Source: Sphingopyxis sp. 113P3
GTDB taxonomy: Bacteria > Pseudomonadota > Alphaproteobacteria > Sphingomonadales > Sphingomonadaceae
Direction of reading: 5' to 3'
Length of the DNA stretch: 64,000 nucleotides
Assembly: GCF_001278035.1 (NCBI RefSeq)
Contig: NZ_CP009452.1
Coordinates: 2,637,501-2,701,500 of the forward strand
The notes under the pieces were generated by a model. It ran no database searches, was not told the DNA's origin, and worked only from the letters and a program-made list of their open reading frames with translations. Position 1 is the stretch's first letter. Every line of letters begins with the position of its first letter. The position numbers were made by a program, and so were the translations under genes. Shown here piece after piece: positions 17,846-26,969 of this stretch.

Positions 17846-19033
17846 ATGACCGATTCGCAGGGTATGGCGCGCGCGCCCGTTTTCGAATTCGATTATATCG
17901 CCGACCCCGGCCTGCTCGCCGATTGCCACGACCGCTATTGGGAATTGAAGGAGACAGCGCCGCCGGTCTTCTGGACCAATGCGCATGGCGGGCATTGGAT
18001 CTGCAATACAGGGTCATCGGTGCAGCATGTGGTGCGGCATCCAGAGATTTTTTCGAGCCGCTTCCTGTCGATTCCGCCCAATCCCGACCAGCCGCGGATG
18101 ATTCCCGAAAGCCTCGATCCGCCTGAACATCGCCGCTACCGTCAGTTGCTTCGGCCCTTTTTTGAATCGAAAGCGATTGCCCCGCTCGAGGCCCGCGTCA
18201 CCGAATGGACCGAGGAACTGCTTGGCAAGGTTGCGGCCACCGGCGAATGCGAATTCGTCAGCGCGGTCGCCTCGCGCCTGCCGGTTGCGGTGTTCATGGA
18301 ACTCTTCGGCTTCCCGATGGAGAAATTCGACGAGTTTCGAAAGCTCGTCGTCGACTTCTTTTCCTCGCGCGCGAGCATCGAGCAGCGCCAGGCCTATGCC
18401 TTCCAGATCATGGCGCACCTCGGTCAGCTCATTCAGGATCGGACCGCCGAGCCGCGCGATGACATGATCTCAAAGATCATCGCCAGCGATTTCGAGGGCC
18501 GCAAGCTCGACTTCGACGAACTGATGTCGATCGGCTTCCTCATGTTTCTCGCCGGGCTCGACACGGTGACCAACGCGATGAGCTTTGGCATGCGACATCT
18601 CGCGCACGACGAAAAGCTGCGCCAGCGCGTGATCGACGATCCCGCGGCGATTCCCAACATGGTCGAGGAATTGCTGCGTCGCTATGCATTCGTCGCCACG
18701 CCGCGCTACATTGTTCAAGATACCGAGCTCGAAGGCGCTCAGCTCAAGGCAGGCGACTGCATCCTGGCGCCCCTCCCCCTCGTGGGCTGGGACGAGGCGC
18801 TCACCGAGGACCCAAAGACGGTGTCCGTGGAGCGCCAATTCTATCGTCACGCCGCCTTTGGATCGGGCATCCACACATGCCTTGGCCTCCATCTTGCCCG
18901 CATGGAGCTGATCGTCTTCTACCGCGCCTGGTTCGCGCGGATCGGCCATTTCCGGCAGATCGAAAAAGGCGACGAGACCTGTCGGGGCGGCAGCGTGATG
19001 GCGCTCGAGCACCTCCATCTGGCCTGGGGTTGA
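17846..19033 (+). CDS. Cytochrome P450
   Basis: 395 residues, a soluble bacterial class-I size. The I-helix motif is FLAGLDTVTNAM (Ala-Gly-x-Asp-Thr), the K-helix ExxR is in VEELLRR, and the heme-ligand loop is AFGSGIHTCLGLHLAR with the axial Cys. It should hydroxylate a hydrophobic substrate. No ferredoxin or ferredoxin reductase gene lies in the window, so electrons must come from partners elsewhere. It is the first gene of a P450-ALDH-SDR unit, consistent with hydroxyl to aldehyde to acid conversion. The CYP family cannot be set from memory. Confidence 0.94.
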   Translation: MTDSQGMARAPVFEFDYIADPGLLADCHDRYWELKETAPPVFWTNAHGGHWICNTGSSVQHVVRHPEIFSSRFLSIPPNPDQPRMIPESLDPPEHRRYRQLLRPFFESKAIAPLEARVTEWTEELLGKVAATGECEFVSAVASRLPVAVFMELFGFPMEKFDEFRKLVVDFFSSRASIEQRQAYAFQIMAHLGQLIQDRTAEPRDDMISKIIASDFEGRKLDFDELMSIGFLMFLAGLDTVTNAMSFGMRHLAHDEKLRQRVIDDPAAIPNMVEELLRRYAFVATPRYIVQDTELEGAQLKAGDCILAPLPLVGWDEALTEDPKTVSVERQFYRHAAFGSGIHTCLGLHLARMELIVFYRAWFARIGHFRQIEKGDETCRGGSVMALEHLHLAWG

Positions 19034-19088
19034 AGTTCCGAGGCCGCTCTAACCCCTGAAACGATAATGGAATGAAGAGGATATCGGT

Positions 19089-20571
19089 ATGGCAAGTGCA
19101 CCCGCAGTTCACCTGCATCTCGGACATGAGCAACGCACGAGTGGCAGCGGCGGGGTGCACTTCCATCTCCACCCCGTAAGCCAGGAGACGCAGGCGCAAA
19201 TCCCGCTGGCCGGCGCCAAGGAAGTCGAAGAAGCGGTCGCAAAGGCCGAAGCCGTGCGCGAGCAATGGCGCCGCACTCCGCCCGAGGCGCGGCGGGACAT
19301 TCTTAACCGCCTCGCCGACCTGCTCGAGGCGAACAAGACGCGGCTGGCTGAAATGGCGGCGCTCGATGGCGGCACGACGTTGATGGTCGGCGAACGCGGG
19401 GTCGACACAGCGGTCGGCTGGACCCGTTATTACGCTGGATGGTGCGACAAGATGTCCGGTGAACTCATCTCGACCTTCGACACGCGGGGCGAGCTTAGCT
19501 ACACCGTTCCGGAGCCGATCGGCATCGTCGGCATTATCATCACGTGGAACGGGCCCGCTCATTTCGCTCGGCATGAAGGTCGTCGCAGCCCTCGCGGCGG
19601 GCAATTGCGTGATCTGCAAGCCCGCCGAAATCACGCCTTTCGCTCCCGAGCTCTTCGCTCAGCTCTGCAAGGAAGCCGGCGTTCCCGACGGTGTGCTATC
19701 GATTTTCCCTGGCACCGCCGACGCGGGCGAAGCGATCGTCCGGCACAAGAAGATAAGGAAGATCAGCTTCACCGGCGGGCCGATCACCGCGCGCAAGATC
19801 CTCGCGGCGTGCGCCGAAGAGATCAAGCCGTCGGTGATGGAGCTTGGCGGCAAGTCGGCGAGCCTTGTCTTTCCAGACTGCGACATTCAGGCCGCCGCCG
19901 AGCGCGCTGTGTTCTGGACGGTCGGATGCCTCTCGGGACAGGGCTGTGCCCTTCCAACCCGCCAGCTCGTCCACGCCGACATCTATGACGACTTCGTCGC
20001 GCGGCTGAAGGCGATCATCAGCCAGTTCAAGGTCGGCGATCCGATGGACCCAACTGTCGCTGTGGGACCGGTGATCAACAAGGCAGCCGTCGACCGAATT
20101 CTCGGCATGTTCGAGAGAGCGAAGGCAGATGGCGCGGCGAAATTCGAGCTTGGCGGCGGCCGTTGCGGCGGCCCGCTGGCCAACGGCAATTTCATCGAAC
20201 CGACGCTCATCGTCGACGCCGATCCCGACCATGAAATCTGCCAGGTCGAAATCTTCGGGCCCGCGGTCGTGGTGATCAAGTTTAAGACCGAAGACGAGGC
20301 GGTCGAGATCGCGAACAACTCCGAATATGGCCTTGCCGCCTATATTCAGTCGAATGATTTGCAGCGCGTCCATCGCCTGTCCGAACGGCTCAACGCGGGG
20401 GGCGTCTATAATAATGGCGGCTTCCAGATCAATCCTCACACACCGTTTGGCGGCGTGGGGATCTCGGGCTTCGGCAAGGAGGGGGGGCGCGCCGGTATCG
20501 ACGAGTTTCTCCACTACAAGACCGTGACCATCGGCGTCGGCGCCCCGATTTTCCCCAGGCAGGAGGCATGA
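19089..20571 (+). pseudogene. Aldehyde dehydrogenase disrupted by a single frameshift
   Basis: Two frames together encode a full ALDH of about 493 residues. The first runs from the ATG at 19089 through GIVGIIITWNGP; after one extra base in GGGCCCGCTC (about 19551-19558) the second frame continues LISLGMKVVAALAAGNCV to the stop at 20571. The catalytic Cys (GQGCALPTR), Glu (MELGGKSA) and Asn (WNGP) are all kept, so the disruption is recent or a sequencing error in a GC run. Intact, it would oxidise an aldehyde, plausibly the P450 product. The stop overlaps the next SDR by ATGA. Confidence 0.88.
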
Positions 20572-21362
20572 GCATGGCCGATTTTACCAACGAGCAGTTC
20601 CGCCTCGACGGAAAGGTCGCGATCGTCACCGGTGCCGGCGGCCGCGGCAACAGTATCGGACGTGCCTACGCGGTCGGCCTTGCCAATGCGGGGGCGAGCG
20701 TCGTCGTCGCCGACCTCAATCGCGAAGGCGCCGAACGGGTCGCGGGCGAAATAAACGAGACGGGAGGAAGGGCCACCGCGGTCGAGGTCGACATCGCCGA
20801 CGAGGCGTCGGTCGCTGCTATGATGGAGGCGGCAAAGGCTGCCTTCGGCGGTCTCGACATACTCGTCAACAACGCCGCGCTCATGGTCGAGGCGGTTGGA
20901 ACGCCGGCAATTCAGACGAGCATCGCCGATTTCGAGAAGCTGATGCGGGTCAATCTGGTCGGCGCACTCATCTGCTCCAAGGCGGCCGTCCCGCTCTTTC
21001 AGATGCGCGGCGGCGGCAAGATCGTCAATCAGCTCTCGGCGGGCGGTTTTCCAGCGCAGACGACATACGGTATCAGCAAGATCGCTCTCCTGGGCCTGAC
21101 GACAACGCTCGCGACCGAGCTCGGTCCGCTGAATGTCAACGTCAATGCCATCGCGCCCGGAATGACCATGTCAGACGCCGGCAAGGCGCTGACCCCTGAA
21201 GAAAGCCCCTTTGTGCAGGCAGCGATGGCGCGCGTTGTCAAGCAGCCCCGCGGCGAACCGCAGGATCTGGTCGGGGCGCTGCTCCTGCTTTGCTCGCCCG
21301 CGGGCGACTGGATCACCGGGCAGGCGCTCAACGTCGACGGCGGCTTCATCATGCGCAACTGA
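20568..21362 (+). CDS. SDR-family oxidoreductase
   Basis: 264 residues: cofactor loop GAGGRGNSIG, NNAALMVEA, catalytic Ser in QLSAGG, YGISK, and C-terminal ITGQALNVDGG. ATG at 20568 overlaps the ALDH stop (ATGA); a second ATG two codons on (20574) is also possible. It completes the P450-ALDH-SDR unit and likely acts on an alcohol or ketone of the same pathway. A strong bidirectional hairpin follows. Confidence 0.88.
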   Translation: MSMADFTNEQFRLDGKVAIVTGAGGRGNSIGRAYAVGLANAGASVVVADLNREGAERVAGEINETGGRATAVEVDIADEASVAAMMEAAKAAFGGLDILVNNAALMVEAVGTPAIQTSIADFEKLMRVNLVGALICSKAAVPLFQMRGGGKIVNQLSAGGFPAQTTYGISKIALLGLTTTLATELGPLNVNVNAIAPGMTMSDAGKALTPEESPFVQAAMARVVKQPRGEPQDLVGALLLLCSPAGDWITGQALNVDGGFIMRN

Positions 21363-21368
21363 TAGCCT

Positions 21369-21404
21369 TTGCTGCCCTCCGGCCACAAACCCGGAGGGCA
21401 GCAA
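21369..21404. terminator. Bidirectional terminator hairpin
   Basis: A 14-bp perfect stem (TTGCTGCCCTCCGG and its complement) with an 8-base loop sits exactly between the convergent SDR and acyl-CoA synthetase genes. Each side has only a short T run, but the position and stem strength support termination. Confidence 0.75.
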
Positions 21405-21409
21405 GATGG

Positions 21410-22915
21410 TCAAGCAATACGGCGCAGTTCGTGCTTCAGCACCTTGCCGGACGCATTGCGCGGCAATTCGGACAAGATGCTGAGGCGCTCGGGCGTCTTT
21501 TGCTTCGCAATCCCCGCGGCAAAGAAATATTCGCGCAGTTCGTCAAGCGACAAGGCGGCACCGGGCGCGAGCACGACGCAAGCACGCACAACCTCGCCCA
21601 TCCGCTCGTCGGGTGCAGCCACGGCTGCCGCATCGACGATCTTGGGGTGGGAAAGAAGCAGAGCCTCGACTTCTTTCGAAGAAATATTCTCACCGCCGCG
21701 GATAATGATATCCTTCTTGCGGTCGGTGATGAGAAGATAGCCATCCTCATCCACGTGGCCGATATCCCCGGTGCGATACCAGCCCCCCGGCAGAAACGCG
21801 CCTTCGTTCAGCGACGGGTCGAAATACCCCATGAACAGTTCGGGCCCGCGCGTGCAGATTTCTCCGTCTTGCCCCGGGGGGACATCCTCGCCATCCTCGT
21901 CGACAAAGCGAATTTGCGAACCCGGTATCACCCGTCCCTCGGTGTGGAGCTGCTTGTCGAGCGGGTCGCCCACAACCCCCGAGGTAACTGTCGGGTGCTC
22001 GCTCGACCCGTAGCAATGATAGACCGCCAGTCCCTGTTCCTGGCAGCGCGCGATCAGCGAAGGAGGCACCGGCGCGGCACCAACCAGATACTGGCGGAGC
22101 GACGCAAGTGTGTAACCGTGCGCGTCGGCAGCGGCCATCATGCCCGCCAGATGAAAGGGCGTCCCCGACGAGGACGTTATATTATGCTCTTCGATCAACC
22201 GGGCGGCGAGCGCTGCGTCCCACTGATCCATCAGTACCAGCGGCGTGCCCTGACACAAAAAGCGGTACATCGACAAGGCACCCGCGACATGGCCCGGAGG
22301 CCAGGGTGAAATGATCGCGTCGTCGTCGCTTTCGCCGCGCATCTCGCGCATCGACGCAAGTTCGGCAAGGAAGGTGCGCGCCGAGTGCATGACGCCCTTG
22401 GGATCAGCGGTCGTTCCCGATGTGTAGACGAGCAGGGCAAGATCATCTTCGCCGACCTCGACCGGCCTTTGAACCGGACATGGCGCCTCAAGCGCCGCGA
22501 AGTCGGGACCGGTGACGCAGTGGCGTTCCAGCGCCGGCAGCTGTCCGCAACCGGCCACCACCTGAACATAATCGATATTGCGGAAGCGCTCGGGTGTAAA
22601 AAGCCATCGTGCACCCGACTGCTGCAGGATGAAGCCAAGTTCCTTGGCGCCATAAATGGTGACGATGGGCAGCATCACGGCTCCAGCCTGCGCGGCCGCG
22701 ACCGCCACGACGAGCCATTCGCGCCAGTTCGGCACCATGCACGCGACGATATCGCCGCGGCCGACCCCCGCGGCGGTCATCCGGGTACCCATGCGGCGCC
22801 CCGCCTCAACAACCTCGCCCAGGGTTGAAGCGGAGGAATTTGTGTCGGATGCAACGGTGAGCGAAGCATGCGGCGCTCGCTTTGCCGCAGCCATCATGGC
22901 GTCGATGAAATTCAT
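21410..22915 (-). CDS. AMP-binding acyl-CoA synthetase
   Basis: 501 residues, ANL superfamily with all core motifs: VYTSGTTADPKGVMHS (P-loop), YRTGDIGHVDEDGYL, DRKKDIIIRGGENIS and a C-terminal NASGKVLKHELR with the catalytic Lys. It should form an acyl-CoA from a free acid. It is translationally coupled to the GntR gene (ATGA overlap at 22912-22915), so the regulator probably senses the acid or its CoA ester and controls this gene. Confidence 0.92.
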   Translation of the reverse strand: MNFIDAMMAAAKRAPHASLTVASDTNSSASTLGEVVEAGRRMGTRMTAAGVGRGDIVACMVPNWREWLVVAVAAAQAGAVMLPIVTIYGAKELGFILQQSGARWLFTPERFRNIDYVQVVAGCGQLPALERHCVTGPDFAALEAPCPVQRPVEVGEDDLALLVYTSGTTADPKGVMHSARTFLAELASMREMRGESDDDAIISPWPPGHVAGALSMYRFLCQGTPLVLMDQWDAALAARLIEEHNITSSSGTPFHLAGMMAAADAHGYTLASLRQYLVGAAPVPPSLIARCQEQGLAVYHCYGSSEHPTVTSGVVGDPLDKQLHTEGRVIPGSQIRFVDEDGEDVPPGQDGEICTRGPELFMGYFDPSLNEGAFLPGGWYRTGDIGHVDEDGYLLITDRKKDIIIRGGENISSKEVEALLLSHPKIVDAAAVAAPDERMGEVVRACVVLAPGAALSLDELREYFFAAGIAKQKTPERLSILSELPRNASGKVLKHELRRIA

Positions 22916-23682
22916 GCGTTGAGCGAGTCGACGATCCGTTCGCCTTCGCCGCGCGTCGCCCAGGTCTCATTGGCGTTGCGCAGGTGCAGCCGCCAGTGGG
23001 ACACTGCGCCCTCAACATCGCCTTCTTCGATCAGTGTCACGAGCTTTTCGAAAGACTTATACCCAGCCCGCAGGCTCTTGTACTTGTCCTCGGTCGTGCG
23101 CGGATGACGTCGTTGATAATCGTTCTGATGGTTACGCGCGAGGTCGAGCAGCATACGGTTCATGAAGCTCAGCGTCTTGTTGCCGGTCGCCTCGACAAGC
23201 GTTTGATGGAAATGAGCAATATTGTCGACGAAATCGGAATAATTGTCCGCTTTCAGCATGGCATCGAGACCAGCAAGAACCGTCTTCACGCGGGGAAAGC
23301 CCGGTGTCTGACCCTTGGCCGTTGCGAGCCAGCGCACGACCGTGGGTTCGATCGCGAGCCGCGCCGCGTAAAGATCCGCAATCGTTGTTCCCTGCGCTTC
23401 AAGAACATAACCCGCGTAGCGCGAGACGAGTTCGGTCGATGGGCGATGGACGCGGGCACCGCTGCGCGATCCGCGCACGACGCTGATCAGATTTTCCGCC
23501 TCGAGAATGCGAAAGGCCTCGCGCAGCGTTGGCCGCGAGACGCCGAGCGTTGCCATCAGCGTGCCTTCGGGCGGGAGCGAATCTCCTTCATTGAGCTCAC
23601 CGCGGACAATCTGCGCCCGGATCTGGTCGGCAACCAGTTCCGACGTCTTCGGTACCCGGATGCGCGCGTTGCCGTTTTCCAT
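22912..23682 (-). CDS. GntR-family regulator, FCD/FadR-type
   Basis: About 256 residues. The N-terminal winged helix carries QIVRGELNEGDSLPPEG and SRPTLREAFRILEAENLI, typical of GntR. The C-terminal all-helical domain (ARLAIEPTVVRWLA, FHQTLVEATGN) fits FCD. ATG at 23682 follows AGGA; a TTG at 23688 is also in frame. The start lies in a small palindrome, ATTTGCAAAT. It is co-transcribed with the synthetase below it and is likely autoregulated by an acid or acyl-CoA ligand. Confidence 0.9.
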   Translation of the reverse strand: MENGNARIRVPKTSELVADQIRAQIVRGELNEGDSLPPEGTLMATLGVSRPTLREAFRILEAENLISVVRGSRSGARVHRPSTELVSRYAGYVLEAQGTTIADLYAARLAIEPTVVRWLATAKGQTPGFPRVKTVLAGLDAMLKADNYSDFVDNIAHFHQTLVEATGNKTLSFMNRMLLDLARNHQNDYQRRHPRTTEDKYKSLRAGYKSFEKLVTLIEEGDVEGAVSHWRLHLRNANETWATRGEGERIVDSLNA

Positions 23683-23792
23683 TTGCAAATTCCTGCCCCT
23701 GCTGCCGGATGCTGGTAAAAATTGCGAGCTACACTGCCAGCGTCTTTAGGGGCTTTGGTACAGCCCCGCAATGATCGCGCGGTATCTTGATA

Positions 23793-24653
23793 TTATTGTC
23801 CAAATGACAGTCCTTCATTTAGCGTCCACTTCCCGTCACGACCGCGTACCCAGCCCGATGCGGCCCAGGTGCCCCCGTCGACCGGTAGCAAGGTGCCGGT
23901 GATGTACGTGGCCATCGGACTGACAAGGAAGAGCGCGGCATCGCCGCATTCCATATCGATCCCTTCGCGGCCGAGCGGCACAACGCGGTTCATCGCATCG
24001 ACCTCGGCATCGCTGCGCACCTTCCACGTCGCCGGGTCGACAGCTCCTCCACGATTGCCCTGGTTTCCGGGTGTAATCGTATGGTCGGGTGCGATACAAT
24101 TGACCCGGATCGCATGCGCCGACAGTTCCACGGCCATCGATTTTGTAAAGCTGAGCATCCCCGCCTTGCACGCAGCGTAGACGGCGAAATTCGGAGCCGC
24201 GCGGCTCGCCTCGATGCTCGCTACATTGACGATCGAGCCCCCTCGGCCTCCGGCCGCCATATGCAGTGCCGCGGCCTGCGTTGCGATCAGCATCGACATC
24301 AGATTGATGTCGATATGCTTGCGCATACTGCGCTCGCTTTGCTCGAGAAACGGGCGCGCCGATACGCCGCCGGCATTGTTGACGAGAATGTCGAGCCTGC
24401 TCCACTCGCAGGCGGTTTGGTCGATCGCCTTGCGCAGCGCGTCGCTGTCCATGACGTCGCCCGCGATGGCGAGCGCCCTTTGTCCGCGCTCCCGCACGCG
24501 CGCTGCGGCTTCCTCGGCACGCTCGGGTACGATGTCGAAGACCGCCACGTCGGCGCCGCCTTCAGCGAGGCGAAGCGCAATCGCGCGGCCAATGCCGCCC
24601 CCGCCGCCTGTCACAAAGGCCGACTGTCCGTCGATCCGCGTCCGGTCAGTCAT
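23793..24653 (-). CDS. SDR-family oxidoreductase
   Basis: 286 residues from the ATG at 24653 (an in-frame TTG at 24662 is the alternative). Motifs: TGGGGGIG, NNAGGVSARP, Ser in VASIEAS, YAACK with Cys at the variable position, and C-terminal ITGTLLPVDGG. The tail is about 25 residues longer than in its relatives (ASGWVRGRDGKW). Its ATG overlaps the stop of the short SDR-like gene by 8 bases, so the two are translationally coupled. Confidence 0.87.
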   Translation of the reverse strand: MTDRTRIDGQSAFVTGGGGGIGRAIALRLAEGGADVAVFDIVPERAEEAAARVRERGQRALAIAGDVMDSDALRKAIDQTACEWSRLDILVNNAGGVSARPFLEQSERSMRKHIDINLMSMLIATQAAALHMAAGGRGGSIVNVASIEASRAAPNFAVYAACKAGMLSFTKSMAVELSAHAIRVNCIAPDHTITPGNQGNRGGAVDPATWKVRSDAEVDAMNRVVPLGREGIDMECGDAALFLVSPMATYITGTLLPVDGGTWAASGWVRGRDGKWTLNEGLSFGQ

Positions 24654-25149
24654 CGATGCCAACCCCCATGACCGCCCCGGTCACATAAGCGGCATAATCG
24701 CTTACGAGATACGCCGCGAGGTGACCGAGCGTCGGCCCAACCTCCCGCGTCAGAATGGCATTTACCCGGATGCCGTCGCGGGCCCATTCGACCCCGAGCG
24801 TTTTGACAAGATTGCCAAGTGCCCCCGCGGCGGCCGCGTGATCGGCCCCATGCGCCTGCTCGGGGGCTCCCACGAACAGCACTGCCCCGCCCTTGCCCCG
24901 GGCGCGGCGCGCAGCGGCGAAATCCTGAGCGCCGAGGAAGCGCTGGTCGAGCCCGGCGTCGAGGCCTGCGCGCCACTCGGCATGCGTCAACATGTGCGCA
25001 GGCCTGGTCGCGGCGGGGCGCGCGATATGAACCCAGATATCGCACTCGCCTTCACTCACCAATGTCGCGCCGGCCGCCTCGATCGCTCGCGCAATGGCAT
25101 CATGCCGCCCGTCGATGCGCGCGCGCTTGCCTGCCAGCCAAGCGTTCAT
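24646..25149 (-). CDS. Short SDR-like protein without cofactor or catalytic motifs
   Basis: 167 residues from the ATG at 25149, which overlaps the upstream SDR stop by ATGA. The fold can be followed (LAGKRARIDGRHDAIARAI at the N-terminus, GVEWARDGIRVNAIL and YVTGAVMGVG at the C-terminus), but the TGxxxGIG loop is DGRHDAI and the YxxxK region reads HAAAAGALGNL. About 80-100 residues are missing against normal SDRs. Coupling on both sides argues that it is translated. It may be a degenerate remnant or a non-catalytic subunit. Confidence 0.75.
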   Translation of the reverse strand: MNAWLAGKRARIDGRHDAIARAIEAAGATLVSEGECDIWVHIARPAATRPAHMLTHAEWRAGLDAGLDQRFLGAQDFAAARRARGKGGAVLFVGAPEQAHGADHAAAAGALGNLVKTLGVEWARDGIRVNAILTREVGPTLGHLAAYLVSDYAAYVTGAVMGVGIDD

Positions 25150-26027
25150 CGCCACCCCCACGGTCCGTCGGCGCGTTCTCGGGGCGGCACAAAGTCTGGC
25201 ATCATCAGCGATCGGCGGAGGCTTTCGCCCCCGTCCTGCACGATCACCTGCCCGCTCAGCTCGCCAAGAAGCGGGGTGCAGGTCATCGCGGACAGCCAAC
25301 CGAACTCCCATATGCTCCCCGTGCGGCCAGCGGGGATCATGTTCTGCAAAGGTTCGATGCCCCCTTCGCGCCGACCCGCGGTTGATGTGGCATGGGGGAA
25401 AAATCCCGCCGCAACCGCGTTGACCCGAATATCGTAAGGGGCCCAGTCGGCGGCGAGCTTTCGGGTCATTGTTGCCTGTGCTGTTTTCGCTGCGGCGCTG
25501 TGCGCGTCGCCCGGAAACCCGGTCCAGATATACTGGGCGCTGTTGTTTACGATCGCACCGCCCTGCCCTGCGACGATGCGTCGGCGAGCGAATTCGGTCG
25601 AGCAATTGAATGTCCCGTCGATCGCGATCCGCGTGACCGCGTTCCATGCATTTAACGAAATATCCTCCGCGAGAATCGGGAAATTGGCGCCGGCGTTGTT
25701 CGCAAGCAGCGACACCGGACCAAGCGCTTCCTCAGCCTCGTCGAAAGCCGCCGCGACGGCGTCCGGCAGCCGCACATCGCAGCTCATGGCATGCGTGCGC
25801 ACGCCGAGCTTCGCGATTTCAGCGGCACCTTCCTCCGCGCGCTCGATGCTGCGGCCCATGACGGCGACATGGGCACCGCCCTAGGCAAAGGCCCTGGCCA
25901 TCGCGAGCCCCATGCCCGAACCGCCGCCCGTGACCAGGACCGTCTGGCCCGCAAAGATGTCGGCTGGATAGGGCGGCATGTCGTAGGGCGGCGGCAACGA
26001 CAGGATATGATGTGCTGGAACCGGCAA
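25146..26027 (-). pseudogene. Dienoyl-CoA-reductase-like SDR with in-frame amber codon
   Basis: The frame encodes a 293-codon SDR from a likely TTG at 26027 (after AGGGAGAG) or an ATG at 26045 or 25979. It keeps TGGGSGMG, then TAG at 25881-25883 inside ARAFA-stop-GGAHVAVMG, where relatives have Glu or another residue. Downstream it continues with NNAGANFPILAED, HSAAAK and SLRRSLMMPDFVP, closely matching the paralogue at 14232-15140. A GAG to TAG change would explain it. Reinitiation at 25859 would give a protein without the cofactor loop. Confidence 0.85.
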
Positions 26028-26082
26028 TTCTCTCTCCCTGCCCATGGGGTTGCGCCCTCGCCCCCCGCGTGTCAAGACATAC

Positions 26083-26095
26083 ATAACTAAGTTAT
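26083..26095. promoter_or_regulatory. Operator-like site C, perfect ATAACTAAGTTAT palindrome
   Basis: A perfect 13-bp palindrome (single-base centre) lies in the divergent promoter between the minus-strand SDR operon and the SMP-30 gene, 13 bp before the SMP-30 ATG. It is the clearest example, with site D, of the element that recurs across this cluster. Confidence 0.68.
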
Positions 26096-26108
26096 ACAGG
26101 ATGCTGAG

Positions 26109-26969
26109 ATGGAGATCATTGCCGAAGGGCTCGCTTTTCCCGAAGGACCCGTCGTCATGGCAGACGGGTCGGTCGTCGTCGTCGAACTTGCAGGCGGACG
26201 CGTCACCCGCTGCTGGAACGGGCGAACCGAGACGATCTGCGACATCGGCGGCGGCCCGAACGGTGCCGCGATCGGGCCAGATGGTGCACTCTATGTCTGC
26301 AACAATGGCGGTCTTGATCTTGGCAAATTCCAGAATGCGCGCGGGCCCGGTCACGAAGGACGCCTTGAGCGGGTGGACCTCTCGACCGGCAGGTTTGAGC
26401 GGCTCTATGATGCTTGCGATGACATCGCGCTCGAAGCCCCCAACGACATCGTATTCGACGCCGACGGCCGCATGTGGTTCACCGACCTCGGCAAGACGCA
26501 CGACGGCATTCGCACTGCCAGCGGATTGTTCAGCGCACTGTCCGACGGATCCTCCATCACAGCGATTAACCGCCATGCCGTCTCCTATAATGGCGTTGGC
26601 CTGTCACCGGATGGCGGCCACATATATGTCGCCGACACGCATCAGGCGCGGCTCTGGCGCTATGATCGAAAGGTGGAGGCACAGCGCGCAGACTGGGTGG
26701 CAACAGCCCCTGGCCCGGTCGGCTTCGACAGCCTTGCGGTGACCGAAGCAGGCAATATCTGCGTCGCGACGCTTTACGATGGGGGGATCACCACGATCAC
26801 CCCGAAGGGCGAGGTCAGCAAGCGCGACATCGCGGGCGAACCTTATGTGACCAATATCGCGTTCGGCGGCCCAGATCGCCGCGACGCCTATGTCACGCTC
26901 TCGCAGACGGGGCGGCTTGCCAAGCTGCGCTGGGACGAACCGGGGCTCGAACTTCATTATCATGGCTGA
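26109..26969 (+). CDS. SMP-30/gluconolactonase-like hydrolase
   Basis: 286 residues, six-bladed propeller type: GLAFPEGPVVMADGSVVVVE with the first metal-ligand Glu, EAPNDIVFDADGRMWFTD with the Asn/Asp ligands, and GVGLSPDGGHIYVADT. These are the usual motifs of SMP-30 lactonases, which open lactones with a bound divalent metal. It starts the plus-strand unit under site C and overlaps the SnoaL-like gene by 8 bases. Beside a hydroxyacyl-CoA kinase/ACAD pair, a lactone substrate is a reasonable inference. Confidence 0.9.
   Translation: MEIIAEGLAFPEGPVVMADGSVVVVELAGGRVTRCWNGRTETICDIGGGPNGAAIGPDGALYVCNNGGLDLGKFQNARGPGHEGRLERVDLSTGRFERLYDACDDIALEAPNDIVFDADGRMWFTDLGKTHDGIRTASGLFSALSDGSSITAINRHAVSYNGVGLSPDGGHIYVADTHQARLWRYDRKVEAQRADWVATAPGPVGFDSLAVTEAGNICVATLYDGGITTITPKGEVSKRDIAGEPYVTNIAFGGPDRRDAYVTLSQTGRLAKLRWDEPGLELHYHG

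Noticed and set aside
23749..23767. GGGGCT/AGCCCC hairpin upstream of the GntR gene as terminator or operator
   Set aside because: The 6-bp stem has no T run and the sequence does not match a clear GntR half-site; too weak to list.
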